Position numbers and translations under genes: made by a program
The notes under the pieces: generated by a model
Seen by the model: only the letters and a program-made list of their open reading frames with translations
The model's database searches: none
What the model was told of the DNA's origin: nothing
Part shown: positions 52,141-60,915 of the stretch, piece by piece
How positions within the stretch are numbered: position 1 is the first letter of the stretch
Layout of the letters: the number at the start of each line of letters is the position of its first letter
Assembly: GCA_965278995.1 (NCBI GenBank)
Contig: OZ257136.1
Coordinates: 3,906,001 to 3,970,000 of the forward strand
DNA: 64,000 bases
Reading direction: 5' to 3'
Source of the DNA: JADJYF01 sp965278995
GTDB lineage: Bacteria; Pseudomonadota; Gammaproteobacteria; Ga0077536

Positions 52141-53695
52141 CCCGCCTGGCGCACGCGTGCTGCTGGTCGCGGGCGAGCGCGCTATCCTGTATCTGTTTGC
52201 GGGCGGCGAACTCGATCGCGCTTATATCTTTCCCGCTGACGAGAGCGGACTTGCGCAGTTCAATCGCTGTCTCGCCGATTTGCCTGCAGCGCCCGTCTGT
52301 GTGCTGGTCGACGTAGTCGAAGAGGAATACCGGCAGGAATCCATCCCGCATGTCAGCGGAGCCGATCGCAAATCGGTGCTCGAACGCAAGTACGCGCGGC
52401 TGTTCCGTGGCACGCCGTATCGGCATGCGTTGCGACAAGGTCGGGAGACTGAAGGTCGCCGTGATGATCGCGTATTACTCACCGCCATCACGCGACCCGA
52501 GGCCTTAACGCCCTGGTTAAGCACACTAATCACGCATAAAGTGCCGGTCGCCGGAATTTATTCGCTACCGATACTGAGCGAGCGATTGTTGAAACGCATC
52601 GGTGCAACCGCGCCGAATGTCCTGCTGATCAGCCTGCAAAAAGCTAGCGGCCTGCGGCAGACGTTCTTCCGTGACGGCCAGCTCAAGATCAGCCGCCTCG
52701 CTTACATGCCGCGGCTGGGATCAGTGCCGTTCGCCGCGCATCTTATCGGCGAAGTGGAGAAGCTGCGTCGCTATCTGAACAGCCTGACGCTGATTTCGCG
52801 CGACAGCCCGCTCAGCATTTACATCCTGAGCCATGGTCAGCTGCTCGATCAGCTCGAACAGCACTGCCGCGATTCGGAGCAGGAGAAATTCGTTCTGCTC
52901 GATATCGACGATGTGGCGAATCGTCTGGGTGTGCGGGTCAAAGGTCAATCGCATTACAGCGATCTCATCTTTGCCCATTTGCTCGCAAGTCAGATCCCGA
53001 CCAATCACTATGCCCAGACTGAGGAAACGCAATTCTACGCAATGCATCGATTGCGCGCTGCGCTGTCGATGACCAGTCTGCTGCTGCTGCTGGCATGCGC
53101 CGGCTGGAGTGCTCTGAACTTCGTTGAGGGCGTGAATTTCAAGCAACAGGCACTCGATGCGAGCCAGAAAGCCGAGTTCTATCAGCAGCGTTACGAGCTG
53201 GCGCGACGCAAGCTGCCGGCAACGCCGGTCGAGCCGCGCGAAATCAAGACTGCGGTCGACGCCATCGCTGCGCTGCGCCAGCACAAGCGTAGTCCGGAGC
53301 CGGCATTGCGGCTGCTCGGTGCCGTATTGTCGCGGGTTCCGGACGTCAAACTAGACCAGCTGCACTGGTTCGTAACAGCCGCAACAGTTGCTGAAACGCC
53401 GGCCGTCGAGCCGCTGCCGGAAGCGCCGGTAGCCAATCAGGAGGTGCTTGAACTGAGCGGCCATCTGGAGCGCTTCCGCGGCGATTATCGCAGCGCGATC
53501 GCGCTTATCGACGGGCTCGCGACAGAACTCGAGAACGCAGCGGGTGTTGCAGCGGTCGAAGTCCTGCAGTACCCGCTGGATACCCGTTCCGATGCCAGTG
53601 TCAGCGGTTCGGCTACCGGTACGTCGGAAGGAGCGGTCGCCGCGTTCCGCTTGAAACTCGTGATGGACAAGGTCGATGACAAGCAGCAAAGCTGA
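52112..53695 (+). CDS. mshI: MshI/GspL-like assembly platform protein
   Basis: 527 residues from ATG 52112, 29 bp inside mshG. The N-terminal two thirds resemble the actin-like cytoplasmic fold of PilM/GspL (ARVLLVAGERAILYLFAGGELDRAYIF; VSGADRKSVLERKYARLF). A single transmembrane helix (LSMTSLLLLLACAGWSALNF) is followed by a periplasmic PilN/GspL-like domain. So it appears to fuse PilM- and PilN-like parts. Identity is based on order and architecture more than on strong motifs. Confidence 0.72.
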   Translation: MISSLKSSFSPPGARVLLVAGERAILYLFAGGELDRAYIFPADESGLAQFNRCLADLPAAPVCVLVDVVEEEYRQESIPHVSGADRKSVLERKYARLFRGTPYRHALRQGRETEGRRDDRVLLTAITRPEALTPWLSTLITHKVPVAGIYSLPILSERLLKRIGATAPNVLLISLQKASGLRQTFFRDGQLKISRLAYMPRLGSVPFAAHLIGEVEKLRRYLNSLTLISRDSPLSIYILSHGQLLDQLEQHCRDSEQEKFVLLDIDDVANRLGVRVKGQSHYSDLIFAHLLASQIPTNHYAQTEETQFYAMHRLRAALSMTSLLLLLACAGWSALNFVEGVNFKQQALDASQKAEFYQQRYELARRKLPATPVEPREIKTAVDAIAALRQHKRSPEPALRLLGAVLSRVPDVKLDQLHWFVTAATVAETPAVEPLPEAPVANQEVLELSGHLERFRGDYRSAIALIDGLATELENAAGVAAVEVLQYPLDTRSDASVSGSATGTSEGAVAAFRLKLVMDKVDDKQQS

Positions 53696-54296
53696 CTGGT
53701 CGCTGATGCGTGGGCCGCTGCTCATGTTTACGGTCTGCGTACTGGCCAGCGTTGCGTTAGTGACGGGGAGCCATCGCTTTCGTCAGGATATGGAGCGCGG
53801 GTACCAGACCAATCACAGCCGTTTTCGCACGGCGAGCGAGCAATATCTGGCGGTCGACGAAGAGGAACGTATCATTGACGAGTTCTATCCGGCTTTTGTA
53901 CGCCTGCATCGCGACGGTCTGCTCGGCAACGAGCGCCGATTGAGCTGGCTGGAAGCGCTGCGCGCAGCCGGTGACGCCATACATATCCCGCAGTTGACCT
54001 ACAAGATTGAAGCGCAGCGCCAGGCTGTAGCGGAATTCCCGCTGCAACTCGGCACGTACCGTCTGGATGTGAGTCCGATGACCTTGAATGCAGGTTTGCT
54101 GCACGAAGGCGATCTCCTGCAGATCCTGAGTGCGCTCGATCGCGACGCTTATGGCCAGTACTCGGTTCGCGAATGTACGCTTCAGCGCGCGAGTGACGAA
54201 TTGACGCTGGATCCGGCGACACCCAACATCACCGCCGATTGCACGCTCGAATGGCAGACGTTGAATCTCAGCAGCGGCAAAGCACTCGGCTTATGA
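53676..54296 (+). CDS. mshJ: MshJ/PilO-like membrane protein
   Basis: 206 residues with an N-terminal transmembrane helix (GPLLMFTVCVLASVALVTGS), then a coiled coil and an alpha/beta periplasmic domain (LDVSPMTLNAGLLHEGDLLQILSAL). Position between mshI and mshK and this shape indicate the PilO/GspM-like partner. It overlaps mshI by 20 bp. Confidence 0.7.
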   Translation: MTSSKADWSLMRGPLLMFTVCVLASVALVTGSHRFRQDMERGYQTNHSRFRTASEQYLAVDEEERIIDEFYPAFVRLHRDGLLGNERRLSWLEALRAAGDAIHIPQLTYKIEAQRQAVAEFPLQLGTYRLDVSPMTLNAGLLHEGDLLQILSALDRDAYGQYSVRECTLQRASDELTLDPATPNITADCTLEWQTLNLSSGKALGL

Positions 54297-54754
54297 GCCG
54301 GCTCGCCATCAGTGGTCTCCTTGCGTTGACGCTCTGCCATGGCGTTGCCGCGCTTGAACTGGGTCGTCTGTTCCTGACACCGGCCGAGCGCGAGACGCTC
54401 GACCGATTGCGCCATGCGCGACCGATAACCCCGCCGCCACTCGAGGCGTCAGCACCAGCCGAGACCCTAGACGAACTCGCCGGAGAGCCGCCGGTGCCGG
54501 ACGTCCCGCTGACCGTGGATGGCTTTATCGCGCGCTCCAGCGGCGCTTCCACGGTCTGGATCAACGGTGCCGAAGCGACTGCCGGCGCGCTCGCCGGTGT
54601 CGGTATCGCCGCCGGCCGACTGCATCTGGAACGCAGCGCTGTGCGCGTGCCGCTCACGCGCGGACCCTCCACCGTCATGCTCAAGCCCGGCCAGTCCTTC
54701 GACCCGGACTCCAAGCAGGTGTCCGATGCTTATCAGCACGCGCCGGCACCCTGA
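54293..54754 (+). CDS. mshK: MshK-like small periplasmic protein
   Basis: 153 residues from ATG 54293 (ATGA overlap with mshJ). A signal peptide (ISGLLALTLCHGVAALE) is followed by LGRLFLTPAERETLDRLR and a Pro-rich stretch, then a small beta domain (LTVDGFIARSSGASTVWING). The LFLTPAER opening is typical of MshK/PilP-like proteins that touch the secretin. The next gene starts 29 bp inside its end. Confidence 0.7.
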   Translation: MSRLAISGLLALTLCHGVAALELGRLFLTPAERETLDRLRHARPITPPPLEASAPAETLDELAGEPPVPDVPLTVDGFIARSSGASTVWINGAEATAGALAGVGIAAGRLHLERSAVRVPLTRGPSTVMLKPGQSFDPDSKQVSDAYQHAPAP

Positions 54755-56636
54755 TCGGGTTCGCGCGTGCGCCAGCCGGCGACGCCAACGCGGCGTTGTC
54801 GTGCTAACCTTCCTGCTGCTCGCACTCTCCATCTCGTCATACATCATGCTGCAGGCGCTGAACAGCGCCGCACAGCGCGATCAGGCCCAGATCGAAACAA
54901 CCCAGCGGGCGCTGTTGGAAGCGAAACGGGCGCTGCTCGGTTACGCCGTCAGCTATGCCTATGACGTAGATCACGCGATTAACAAAGGACCCGGGCATCT
55001 GCCATGCCCGGATCTCGCTGACGGTAGCGATCCCGGCGTCGCCGAATCGGGCGATTGCCGCCTCAGTACGAACGAAGAAACCGGGCGTTTACCGTTCCGG
55101 ACGCTCGGTCTGACCGCGCTCGCAGACGGCACCGGCGCACCGCTGTGGTATGCGGTGTCGGAAGCCCATCGCAGCGGCGCGTCACCGCCTTTGAACAGCG
55201 AAACGCCGGGCGCGCTCACGGTCGACAACCAGAACGATATTGTCGCTGTGATCATCGCGCCGGGCACCGCCGAACCGGGGCAGTCGCGCGATGCCAGTAC
55301 CAGCTACAGCGCAGCGGACTATCTCGAGGGCGAAAACGCCAGTAGCGGCGACGGCATCTTCAGCTCGCAGACCAATGACATCCGCAACGACCGCGTCGTG
55401 CGCATCACGCGTGCCGAACTGGCCAGCGCAACCGAGAAGGTCGTCCTCGGCGAAGTGGCCAACGCGCTCGAAAACTATTTCCACGATCCGGACGGCGATG
55501 ACACCAACGCCGGCGACGATCCGGATTGCGGCGTCAATCTGGATTGCGACGACGGCTTTCCGTGGCTGGCGGCAGTCGATACCGACGCCCTGTATCCCGG
55601 CGTGGTCGACAATTTTGCGCTAGGCGCATTCAATTTCGGGCGGCTGCCGCTGTTCCTCGCGAACACCGAGTTCGAAGCAGATTTTCTCGCCGCCTGGGAT
55701 ATACAAAGCGCGGCCGCCGTCTATGCCGCCAGCGGTGCAGAACCACCGTCGGACGTCTGTCTTCGACGCACTGATTGCTTCGCAGATTTTGTCGTCGGTG
55801 ACGGAACCGCAACGGTGCAACCCGCCCCTGCCGGTGTGCAGGGATCGTATGTCTCGGATGTCTGGCAACAAGGTAGATGCACCGTGACGCGAGCGGCGGC
55901 ACCCGTGCCGACAGGGCAGCTCAACGTTCGTTGCACAGCGCGGCGCCAGATCCCGGTCAACAGCGCCGACGGCTCGCAGACGCGGAAGATGCGGCGCGAC
56001 TATCAGCTCGACTTGCCGAACTACGTGAAGCTGTCAGCACCGACCGACACGACGCGACGGAATCTGGTCGTCCAGCGCAGCGACAGCTGGGCCGGAACGC
56101 CGGCAGTGCTCACCATCACTGACTACGAATATCGGCCGGCAGCGACCCAGGTAGGTTCAGCGACGCTCACGGTCAACGGGATGAGCGCCGGCGACAGCGT
56201 GGCGCTGTCCGGCGTCCCTTTCGAGCTCGAAGTGAGTACCGACAGGACCGTCGATCGCGCCCTCTCCCCGGGCGAACTGCCGAACTGGTTCTGGGCCAAC
56301 AACTGGCAGAATCTCGTTTTCGTCGAGTACGCACGGGCCGACAGCCCAGGCGATCTCGACACCGACTGTGCGGACGACGGCAGCTGTCTCGCCCTGACGG
56401 TTCGCCGCCCAGGCGAGGCGACGGCTCATGCTGTCGCCAACGTGCGTGGCGTCGTGCTCGCGGCCGGTTCGGCCTTGGCTGCGCTATCGCCGGGGCAAAC
56501 GCGCCCCAGCGCACAGCGCACCGACTATCTCGAAGGCACCAACGCTCCCAGCGCGAGCACGGTGTTCGAACACCGCGAGCCTTCGAACACCGCCGCCAGC
56601 GCGTTCAACGATCAGGTCAGACTGCTGCAACCCTGA
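54726..56636 (+). CDS. Large PilX/MshP-like pilin
   Basis: 636 residues from ATG 54726. The basic leader ends RRRQRG, followed by VVVLTFLLLALSISSYIMLQALN, a pilin-like hydrophobic helix that lacks the usual Glu5 (PilX-type minor pilins also diverge there). A helix (ALLEAKRALLGYAVSYAYDV) leads to GHLPCPDLADGSDPG and GRLPFRTLGL, a domain shared with the next gene. The remaining 450 residues contain several cysteines. It may be a tip or adhesin-like pilin; the product is far longer than ordinary minor pilins. Confidence 0.7.
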   Translation: MLISTRRHPDRVRACASRRRQRGVVVLTFLLLALSISSYIMLQALNSAAQRDQAQIETTQRALLEAKRALLGYAVSYAYDVDHAINKGPGHLPCPDLADGSDPGVAESGDCRLSTNEETGRLPFRTLGLTALADGTGAPLWYAVSEAHRSGASPPLNSETPGALTVDNQNDIVAVIIAPGTAEPGQSRDASTSYSAADYLEGENASSGDGIFSSQTNDIRNDRVVRITRAELASATEKVVLGEVANALENYFHDPDGDDTNAGDDPDCGVNLDCDDGFPWLAAVDTDALYPGVVDNFALGAFNFGRLPLFLANTEFEADFLAAWDIQSAAAVYAASGAEPPSDVCLRRTDCFADFVVGDGTATVQPAPAGVQGSYVSDVWQQGRCTVTRAAAPVPTGQLNVRCTARRQIPVNSADGSQTRKMRRDYQLDLPNYVKLSAPTDTTRRNLVVQRSDSWAGTPAVLTITDYEYRPAATQVGSATLTVNGMSAGDSVALSGVPFELEVSTDRTVDRALSPGELPNWFWANNWQNLVFVEYARADSPGDLDTDCADDGSCLALTVRRPGEATAHAVANVRGVVLAAGSALAALSPGQTRPSAQRTDYLEGTNAPSASTVFEHREPSNTAASAFNDQVRLLQP

Positions 56637-56637
56637 T

Positions 56638-57465
56638 ATGCGTTACACCTGTCACCGTTGCAGCACCGCCGAGCGCGGCTTCACGCTGATCGAACTGACC
56701 ATCGTCATTTTCATCATCGGCATGTTGATTGCGGGCCTGATCGGCCCGGTCGAAGTCCAACTCGAAGCGCGCGATCGCCATACCACGCGCAAAGCGATGG
56801 ATCACGCAATCGAAGCACTCTATGGCTATGCGCTGACGCAGCGCCGTCTACCCTGCCCCGATATCAATGGCGACGGTATGTCCGATCCGCCTTTCGTGGC
56901 CGGGAACGCCGCGACCGCTGTCTGCGACGTCAACAACGACAACGGCTTTCTACCGTGGGCTGAACTTGGCGTCGAACCCACCGACGCCTGGGGCAATCGC
57001 TATACCTATCGCGTACGTCATGCGGAATTCACGCGACCGGCCGTGGATACCGAATGCAATGGCAATACGGTCGATGAGTTCGACCTGTGTGCGACCGGCA
57101 ATATCACCGTCATGACCCGCGGCGACAATGCAGGCACCAGTTCGACGGTCGAAGGCAAATTCGCTTTTCCTGCAGCGACAGTGGATAACGTAGTCGCCGT
57201 AATCGTCTCGCATGGTCGAAACGGCAACGGCGCCACCACGGCTGGCGGCGTCTTACGCCCGGCAGCGGCGGCAACGCACGCCGACGAGCGCGAGAACACC
57301 GATGAAGATAGTGAGTTCGTCAGCCGCGGCTACACGCGCGACCAAAGTGGGTGCAGTGATGACGACAATGAGGGGCCGCCACTGTGCGAATTTGACGACA
57401 TCGTTGTGACCGTTTCGCGCACTATCTTGAACGGCCGCATGGTCGCTGCCGGGCAGTTACCTTGA
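56638..57465 (+). CDS. Type IV prepilin with LPCPD domain
   Basis: 275 residues from ATG 56638, 1 bp after the previous stop. The class-III-style leader ends ERG, then FTLIELTIVIFIIGMLIAGL with Glu5, a proper prepilin peptidase site. The globular part has ALYGYALTQRRLPCPDINGDG, GFLPWAELGVEPTDAWGNRYTYRV, clearly related to the preceding protein. Several cysteine pairs and Asp/Asn-rich loops are present. It ends 25 bp from the convergent kinase gene. Confidence 0.82.
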   Translation: MRYTCHRCSTAERGFTLIELTIVIFIIGMLIAGLIGPVEVQLEARDRHTTRKAMDHAIEALYGYALTQRRLPCPDINGDGMSDPPFVAGNAATAVCDVNNDNGFLPWAELGVEPTDAWGNRYTYRVRHAEFTRPAVDTECNGNTVDEFDLCATGNITVMTRGDNAGTSSTVEGKFAFPAATVDNVVAVIVSHGRNGNGATTAGGVLRPAAAATHADERENTDEDSEFVSRGYTRDQSGCSDDDNEGPPLCEFDDIVVTVSRTILNGRMVAAGQLP

Positions 57466-57489
57466 AGCGCAATGCTCAAATGCGGCGCA

Positions 57490-59232
57490 TCACAGCACAG
57501 CGTTGATGTCGGCAGCGACCCCGGCGCAGCGGATCTCGAAACGCACAGCGCCGTCGCGATTTTCCTTCAGCTCCAGGGTGCAGCCGGCAACGCGCGCCTG
57601 ACGTGCGGCCTGATACAGCCCGATGCCAAGTCCGCTGGCCGATGCGACCGGTCGGCGCAAAACCTCGCGCGCCAGCGGCGGCGGAATGGCGAGACCATCG
57701 TCACCGACGCTGCAGTTCACGGCACCGTCTGCTGCGATGACCTGAACTTCGATGTGTCTGGCGCCGCCGCCCGCAACTTTCGCGCGTGCATTCTCAAGCA
57801 GATTGTCGAGAACACTGTCGAAACAGTCGCGCGGAAGGCTGGCCTCGGCGTCGTCTATCTGTGCTCGCAGCTGAACGCCGGCGTCGTCGTATCGCTCACG
57901 GACCTGCGCCCACCAGGCCGCCACATTGACGCGATCCTGGGCCTGCTCGCGCGGCCGCTGCAGTTTATCGAGAGCGAGCTGCAGGCGTTTGGCGATATCG
58001 GGCAGACGGCGCTTGAGCAGCGTAAAGCCTCGATGCTCCTGCTCGGCGCCTTGCACTGATTGCACGCTGCCAGCCAGCGTGTGCAGGGACTGCAGCAGAT
58101 TCTTGATGTCGTGAGTGACCCGTGCGCCGGTCTCATAGATCGCGCGCAGATGCGCCTCGCTCGCTTCCTCGTTCTCGCGCTGCTTGGCCACATAGAAATG
58201 CCCCAATACCTGGATCAGCAGACGGCAATGGATGAGTAGCGCCGAGCTGAAACTTCTTTCGGTATAGAGCGTGACACGGAGCGTGTCGGTATCGACCGTG
58301 AGATGATTGTAGGTCGGCTTTCCTTCCATGCCGCTGGCATCGGCAGTGCTCCATTCGACGCCGGAGATCCACGGGATGTCGGCCAGCTCGTCGATCGCAC
58401 CTTCGAGAAAATCGTCGGCTTGGGCCCGCTGTCGGGCAAGATTCGCGATATTGCCAAGCCACGCTTCGAACGGCGTGCCGATGTTCAGCACCGATTTTTC
58501 CCACACCGCCAGCAAGCCCATGCTGCCACCAGGCGTCGTGATCCAGCTCAAGAACAACAGCAGCATGCCGAGTGCGGTCAGCGTGAAGACTAGCGCGAGG
58601 GGATAATCGATGCCCAGGCGCAAATTCATCAATACGCTGAACACGGCGAGCAGCGCCGTCATCAAAGCGAACGTAATGCCGCGGAAAAAATCGACCGGGA
58701 ACGGCTCGCGACTCGGACCGGTCAGCGGCGGAATCGCGTAGAGCAGCGCGGGCGCGAGATATAGACCGATACGAAACGTTTGCGCAATGATCGGCGACAG
58801 CGGGCGGCCGAGGAACAATGGCGCAGCGCAGACGACCAGCAGTTCGGAAATCAGGAACGCGAGCGAGACCATGTAAACATAGCGTTCCTGCCGGGTCGAG
58901 AACGAACGCCCGGCAACAATGCCTATCAGCACGATCAGCCAGGCAAAAATGACCCACCCGTTCAGCGCGAGCATCATGCCACCGACCAGCAGCAGGATCA
59001 GTACAGCTGCCCGCGGATCGAGACGCTGGTCTTTCTGCCAGATTGGCTGCCACAGGAAGAACAGTCCGAGATGCGTCGTCATGAGTGCGGCAGACAACGC
59101 ATTGTTGAGTCCTGCATCGAGCGCCGCATGCAGCACCAGCAGCATGGAGGCGAGGATCCAATGCTCATGGCGACGGTCCAGCAGGCGGTAAGGGTGACGC
59201 AACATCTGCATGCGGTGAACTCTGTCGCTCAT
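57490..59232 (-). CDS. Multi-spanning sensor histidine kinase (PrsK-like)
   Basis: 580 residues. About seven or eight hydrophobic helices fill residues 25-240. A GAF-like region follows (about 255-350; FLEGAIDELADIPWISGVEW). The H box is VTHDIKNLLQSL with His374; the N box DNLLENA near 477-483 and GLGIGLYQAARQA the G2 box. The order membrane helices-GAF-kinase matches PrsK of exosortase-linked systems, and the regulator at 42910 matches PrsR, so they are probably partners although 13 kb apart. Signal unknown. Confidence 0.85.
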   Translation of the reverse strand: MSDRVHRMQMLRHPYRLLDRRHEHWILASMLLVLHAALDAGLNNALSAALMTTHLGLFFLWQPIWQKDQRLDPRAAVLILLLVGGMMLALNGWVIFAWLIVLIGIVAGRSFSTRQERYVYMVSLAFLISELLVVCAAPLFLGRPLSPIIAQTFRIGLYLAPALLYAIPPLTGPSREPFPVDFFRGITFALMTALLAVFSVLMNLRLGIDYPLALVFTLTALGMLLLFLSWITTPGGSMGLLAVWEKSVLNIGTPFEAWLGNIANLARQRAQADDFLEGAIDELADIPWISGVEWSTADASGMEGKPTYNHLTVDTDTLRVTLYTERSFSSALLIHCRLLIQVLGHFYVAKQRENEEASEAHLRAIYETGARVTHDIKNLLQSLHTLAGSVQSVQGAEQEHRGFTLLKRRLPDIAKRLQLALDKLQRPREQAQDRVNVAAWWAQVRERYDDAGVQLRAQIDDAEASLPRDCFDSVLDNLLENARAKVAGGGARHIEVQVIAADGAVNCSVGDDGLAIPPPLAREVLRRPVASASGLGIGLYQAARQARVAGCTLELKENRDGAVRFEIRCAGVAADINAVL

Positions 59233-59390
59233 CAGGGCGTGTACCGGTGCTCCGCTGTCGGGTCACCGCCAGTTAGCGTAGGGGCGCGGCGCACTTTAGG
59301 GAAGCGCTGACACTGCCCGGTTCAGTTGAAGAGCTTATAGTAAGCGCGCGGCGCGGCGCCCCTAGTTACAGACACCCAACAGACACCGGC

Positions 59391-60164
59391 ATGCAGTCGA
59401 TTCTTCAAATCGCGAAATTCACCTGGCTGGAAGCACGGCGCGGTCATCAGGGCTGGCTCATCGCCGGTGTCATACTCGTCGCGCTGGTGACGGCGCTGTT
59501 CGCGGCCGATCTCGCCCTGACTGATGCCGCCAGTTATCGCAGCGGCGTTTATGCGGCGCTGGTGCGCATCGTTCTGGTGACCGTAACCGTTCTGCTGGTC
59601 GCAACCAGCGTCGCGCGCGAACAGGAAGAACGCCGTCTCGAATTGAGTTTATCGCGGCCGCTGGCGCGGCACGATTGGTATCTCGGTCGACTGCTTGGTC
59701 ACGGCACACTGGCGCTGTCGGCAGGTGTGATGGCCAGCTTTCCCGCAGCAGCGCTTGCCCCACCGTCGGCTGCCGCGCTGTGGGGAATCTCGCTCACTGC
59801 GGAACTCGTGTTGATGACGGCCGCCACCCTGACTGCGGTTGTCACACTGCGCCAGGTCACGGCCACGGTCATGGCGGTGGGCGCTTTCTATGTATTGTCG
59901 CGGGCGATGCAGGCGCTCGTTCTCATGAGCCACGGACCGACCGTGGATCCGGCGGCGTTGTCCAGCGAGGTCATCACGACCCTGCTCGACAGCCTGGCGC
60001 TGGTGTTGCCGGATCTCGCTCGCTACACGCAATCGGCCTGGCTGTTCGATAGCGAGTCGATAACGCTCGCGGCTCTCGGAAGTATCGCACTCGAAGCCAT
60101 GGTCTATATCGGCCTGCTCGCGGCCATCGGGCTCATTGATCTGGCGCGGCAGGACGATGCCTGA
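59391..60164 (+). CDS. ABC-2 type transporter permease
   Basis: 257 residues with about six transmembrane helices (for example WLIAGVILVALVTALFAADLAL and IALEAMVYIGLLAAIGLIDLA). LRRIVLVTVTVLLVATSVAREQEERRLELSLSRPLAR-like segments after helix 2 are typical of ABC-2 permeases that move polymers or lipids. The only ABC ATPase nearby is at the far right of the window. It diverges from the kinase gene. Confidence 0.78.
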   Translation: MQSILQIAKFTWLEARRGHQGWLIAGVILVALVTALFAADLALTDAASYRSGVYAALVRIVLVTVTVLLVATSVAREQEERRLELSLSRPLARHDWYLGRLLGHGTLALSAGVMASFPAAALAPPSAAALWGISLTAELVLMTAATLTAVVTLRQVTATVMAVGAFYVLSRAMQALVLMSHGPTVDPAALSSEVITTLLDSLALVLPDLARYTQSAWLFDSESITLAALGSIALEAMVYIGLLAAIGLIDLARQDDA

Positions 60165-60915
60165 GCGGCGCACACGCGAGCGGCCGTGGAGCAGCGTTCC
60201 TCTCGCACTCTGGCTGCTGCTTGCCGCCAGTTTCGCCGCTGTACTGGCCACAAGTTCCTCGCGCCCGCCAGTTTTGGCGAGGACCATGGCTCTGGCCGAG
60301 CCACCCTCGATGAACGTCCTGCGCGTCGTCGCGCTCGGCGAACCGGCACTGCTCGCGCGCCTGCAGATGTTGTGGCTGCAGGCCCAGGATTATCAACCCG
60401 GTATCAGCCTGCCTTTACGCGCGCTCGATTATCGCGTCGTCGAGACCTGGCTCACGCGCATGCTCGAACTCGACCCGGGCTTTGACTATGCGCTGCTGGC
60501 GGCAAGCCGACTCTATGGCGAAGTCGATGATCCGCCACGTCAGCGGCGCATGATCGCGTTCGTGTCCCAGGCTTTCGATGCGGCTCCGGCAGCGCGCTGG
60601 CGCTGGTTGGCGCATGCAGTCTATCTGGCGCAGCATCGCCTGCATGACTTGCCGCTGGCGCTCGCGCTGGCACGCAAGCTGGCCGATGCGCCAGGTGGAG
60701 CCGTCATTCCGGACTGGGCGCGCCAGATGCACATCTTCGTTCTCGAGAACATGGGTGAACTCGACAGCGCACGCATCATGCTCGGTGGTCTACTTGCCAG
60801 CGACGCGGTAACCGACGCACACGAACGTGCATTTCTCACCTCGCGCTTGCATGAGCTCGAAGCGCGCTCAGGCGCCCTTGATCACAAGCCGGATTCGAGC
60901 GGCTCGAACGAATAG
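60157..60915 (+). CDS. Membrane-anchored helical protein of unknown function
   Basis: About 252 residues from ATG 60157, overlapping the permease by 8 bp. One N-terminal membrane helix (VPLALWLLLAASFAAVLATSS) and then a soluble, mostly helical part with TPR-like spacing (LARLQMLWLQAQDYQ, AARWRWLAHAVYLAQHRLHDLPLALALARKL). Coupling suggests it works with the permease. Its 3' end overlaps the convergent cyclase gene by 34 bp. Family not recognised. Confidence 0.65.
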   Translation: MPERRTRERPWSSVPLALWLLLAASFAAVLATSSSRPPVLARTMALAEPPSMNVLRVVALGEPALLARLQMLWLQAQDYQPGISLPLRALDYRVVETWLTRMLELDPGFDYALLAASRLYGEVDDPPRQRRMIAFVSQAFDAAPAARWRWLAHAVYLAQHRLHDLPLALALARKLADAPGGAVIPDWARQMHIFVLENMGELDSARIMLGGLLASDAVTDAHERAFLTSRLHELEARSGALDHKPDSSGSNE

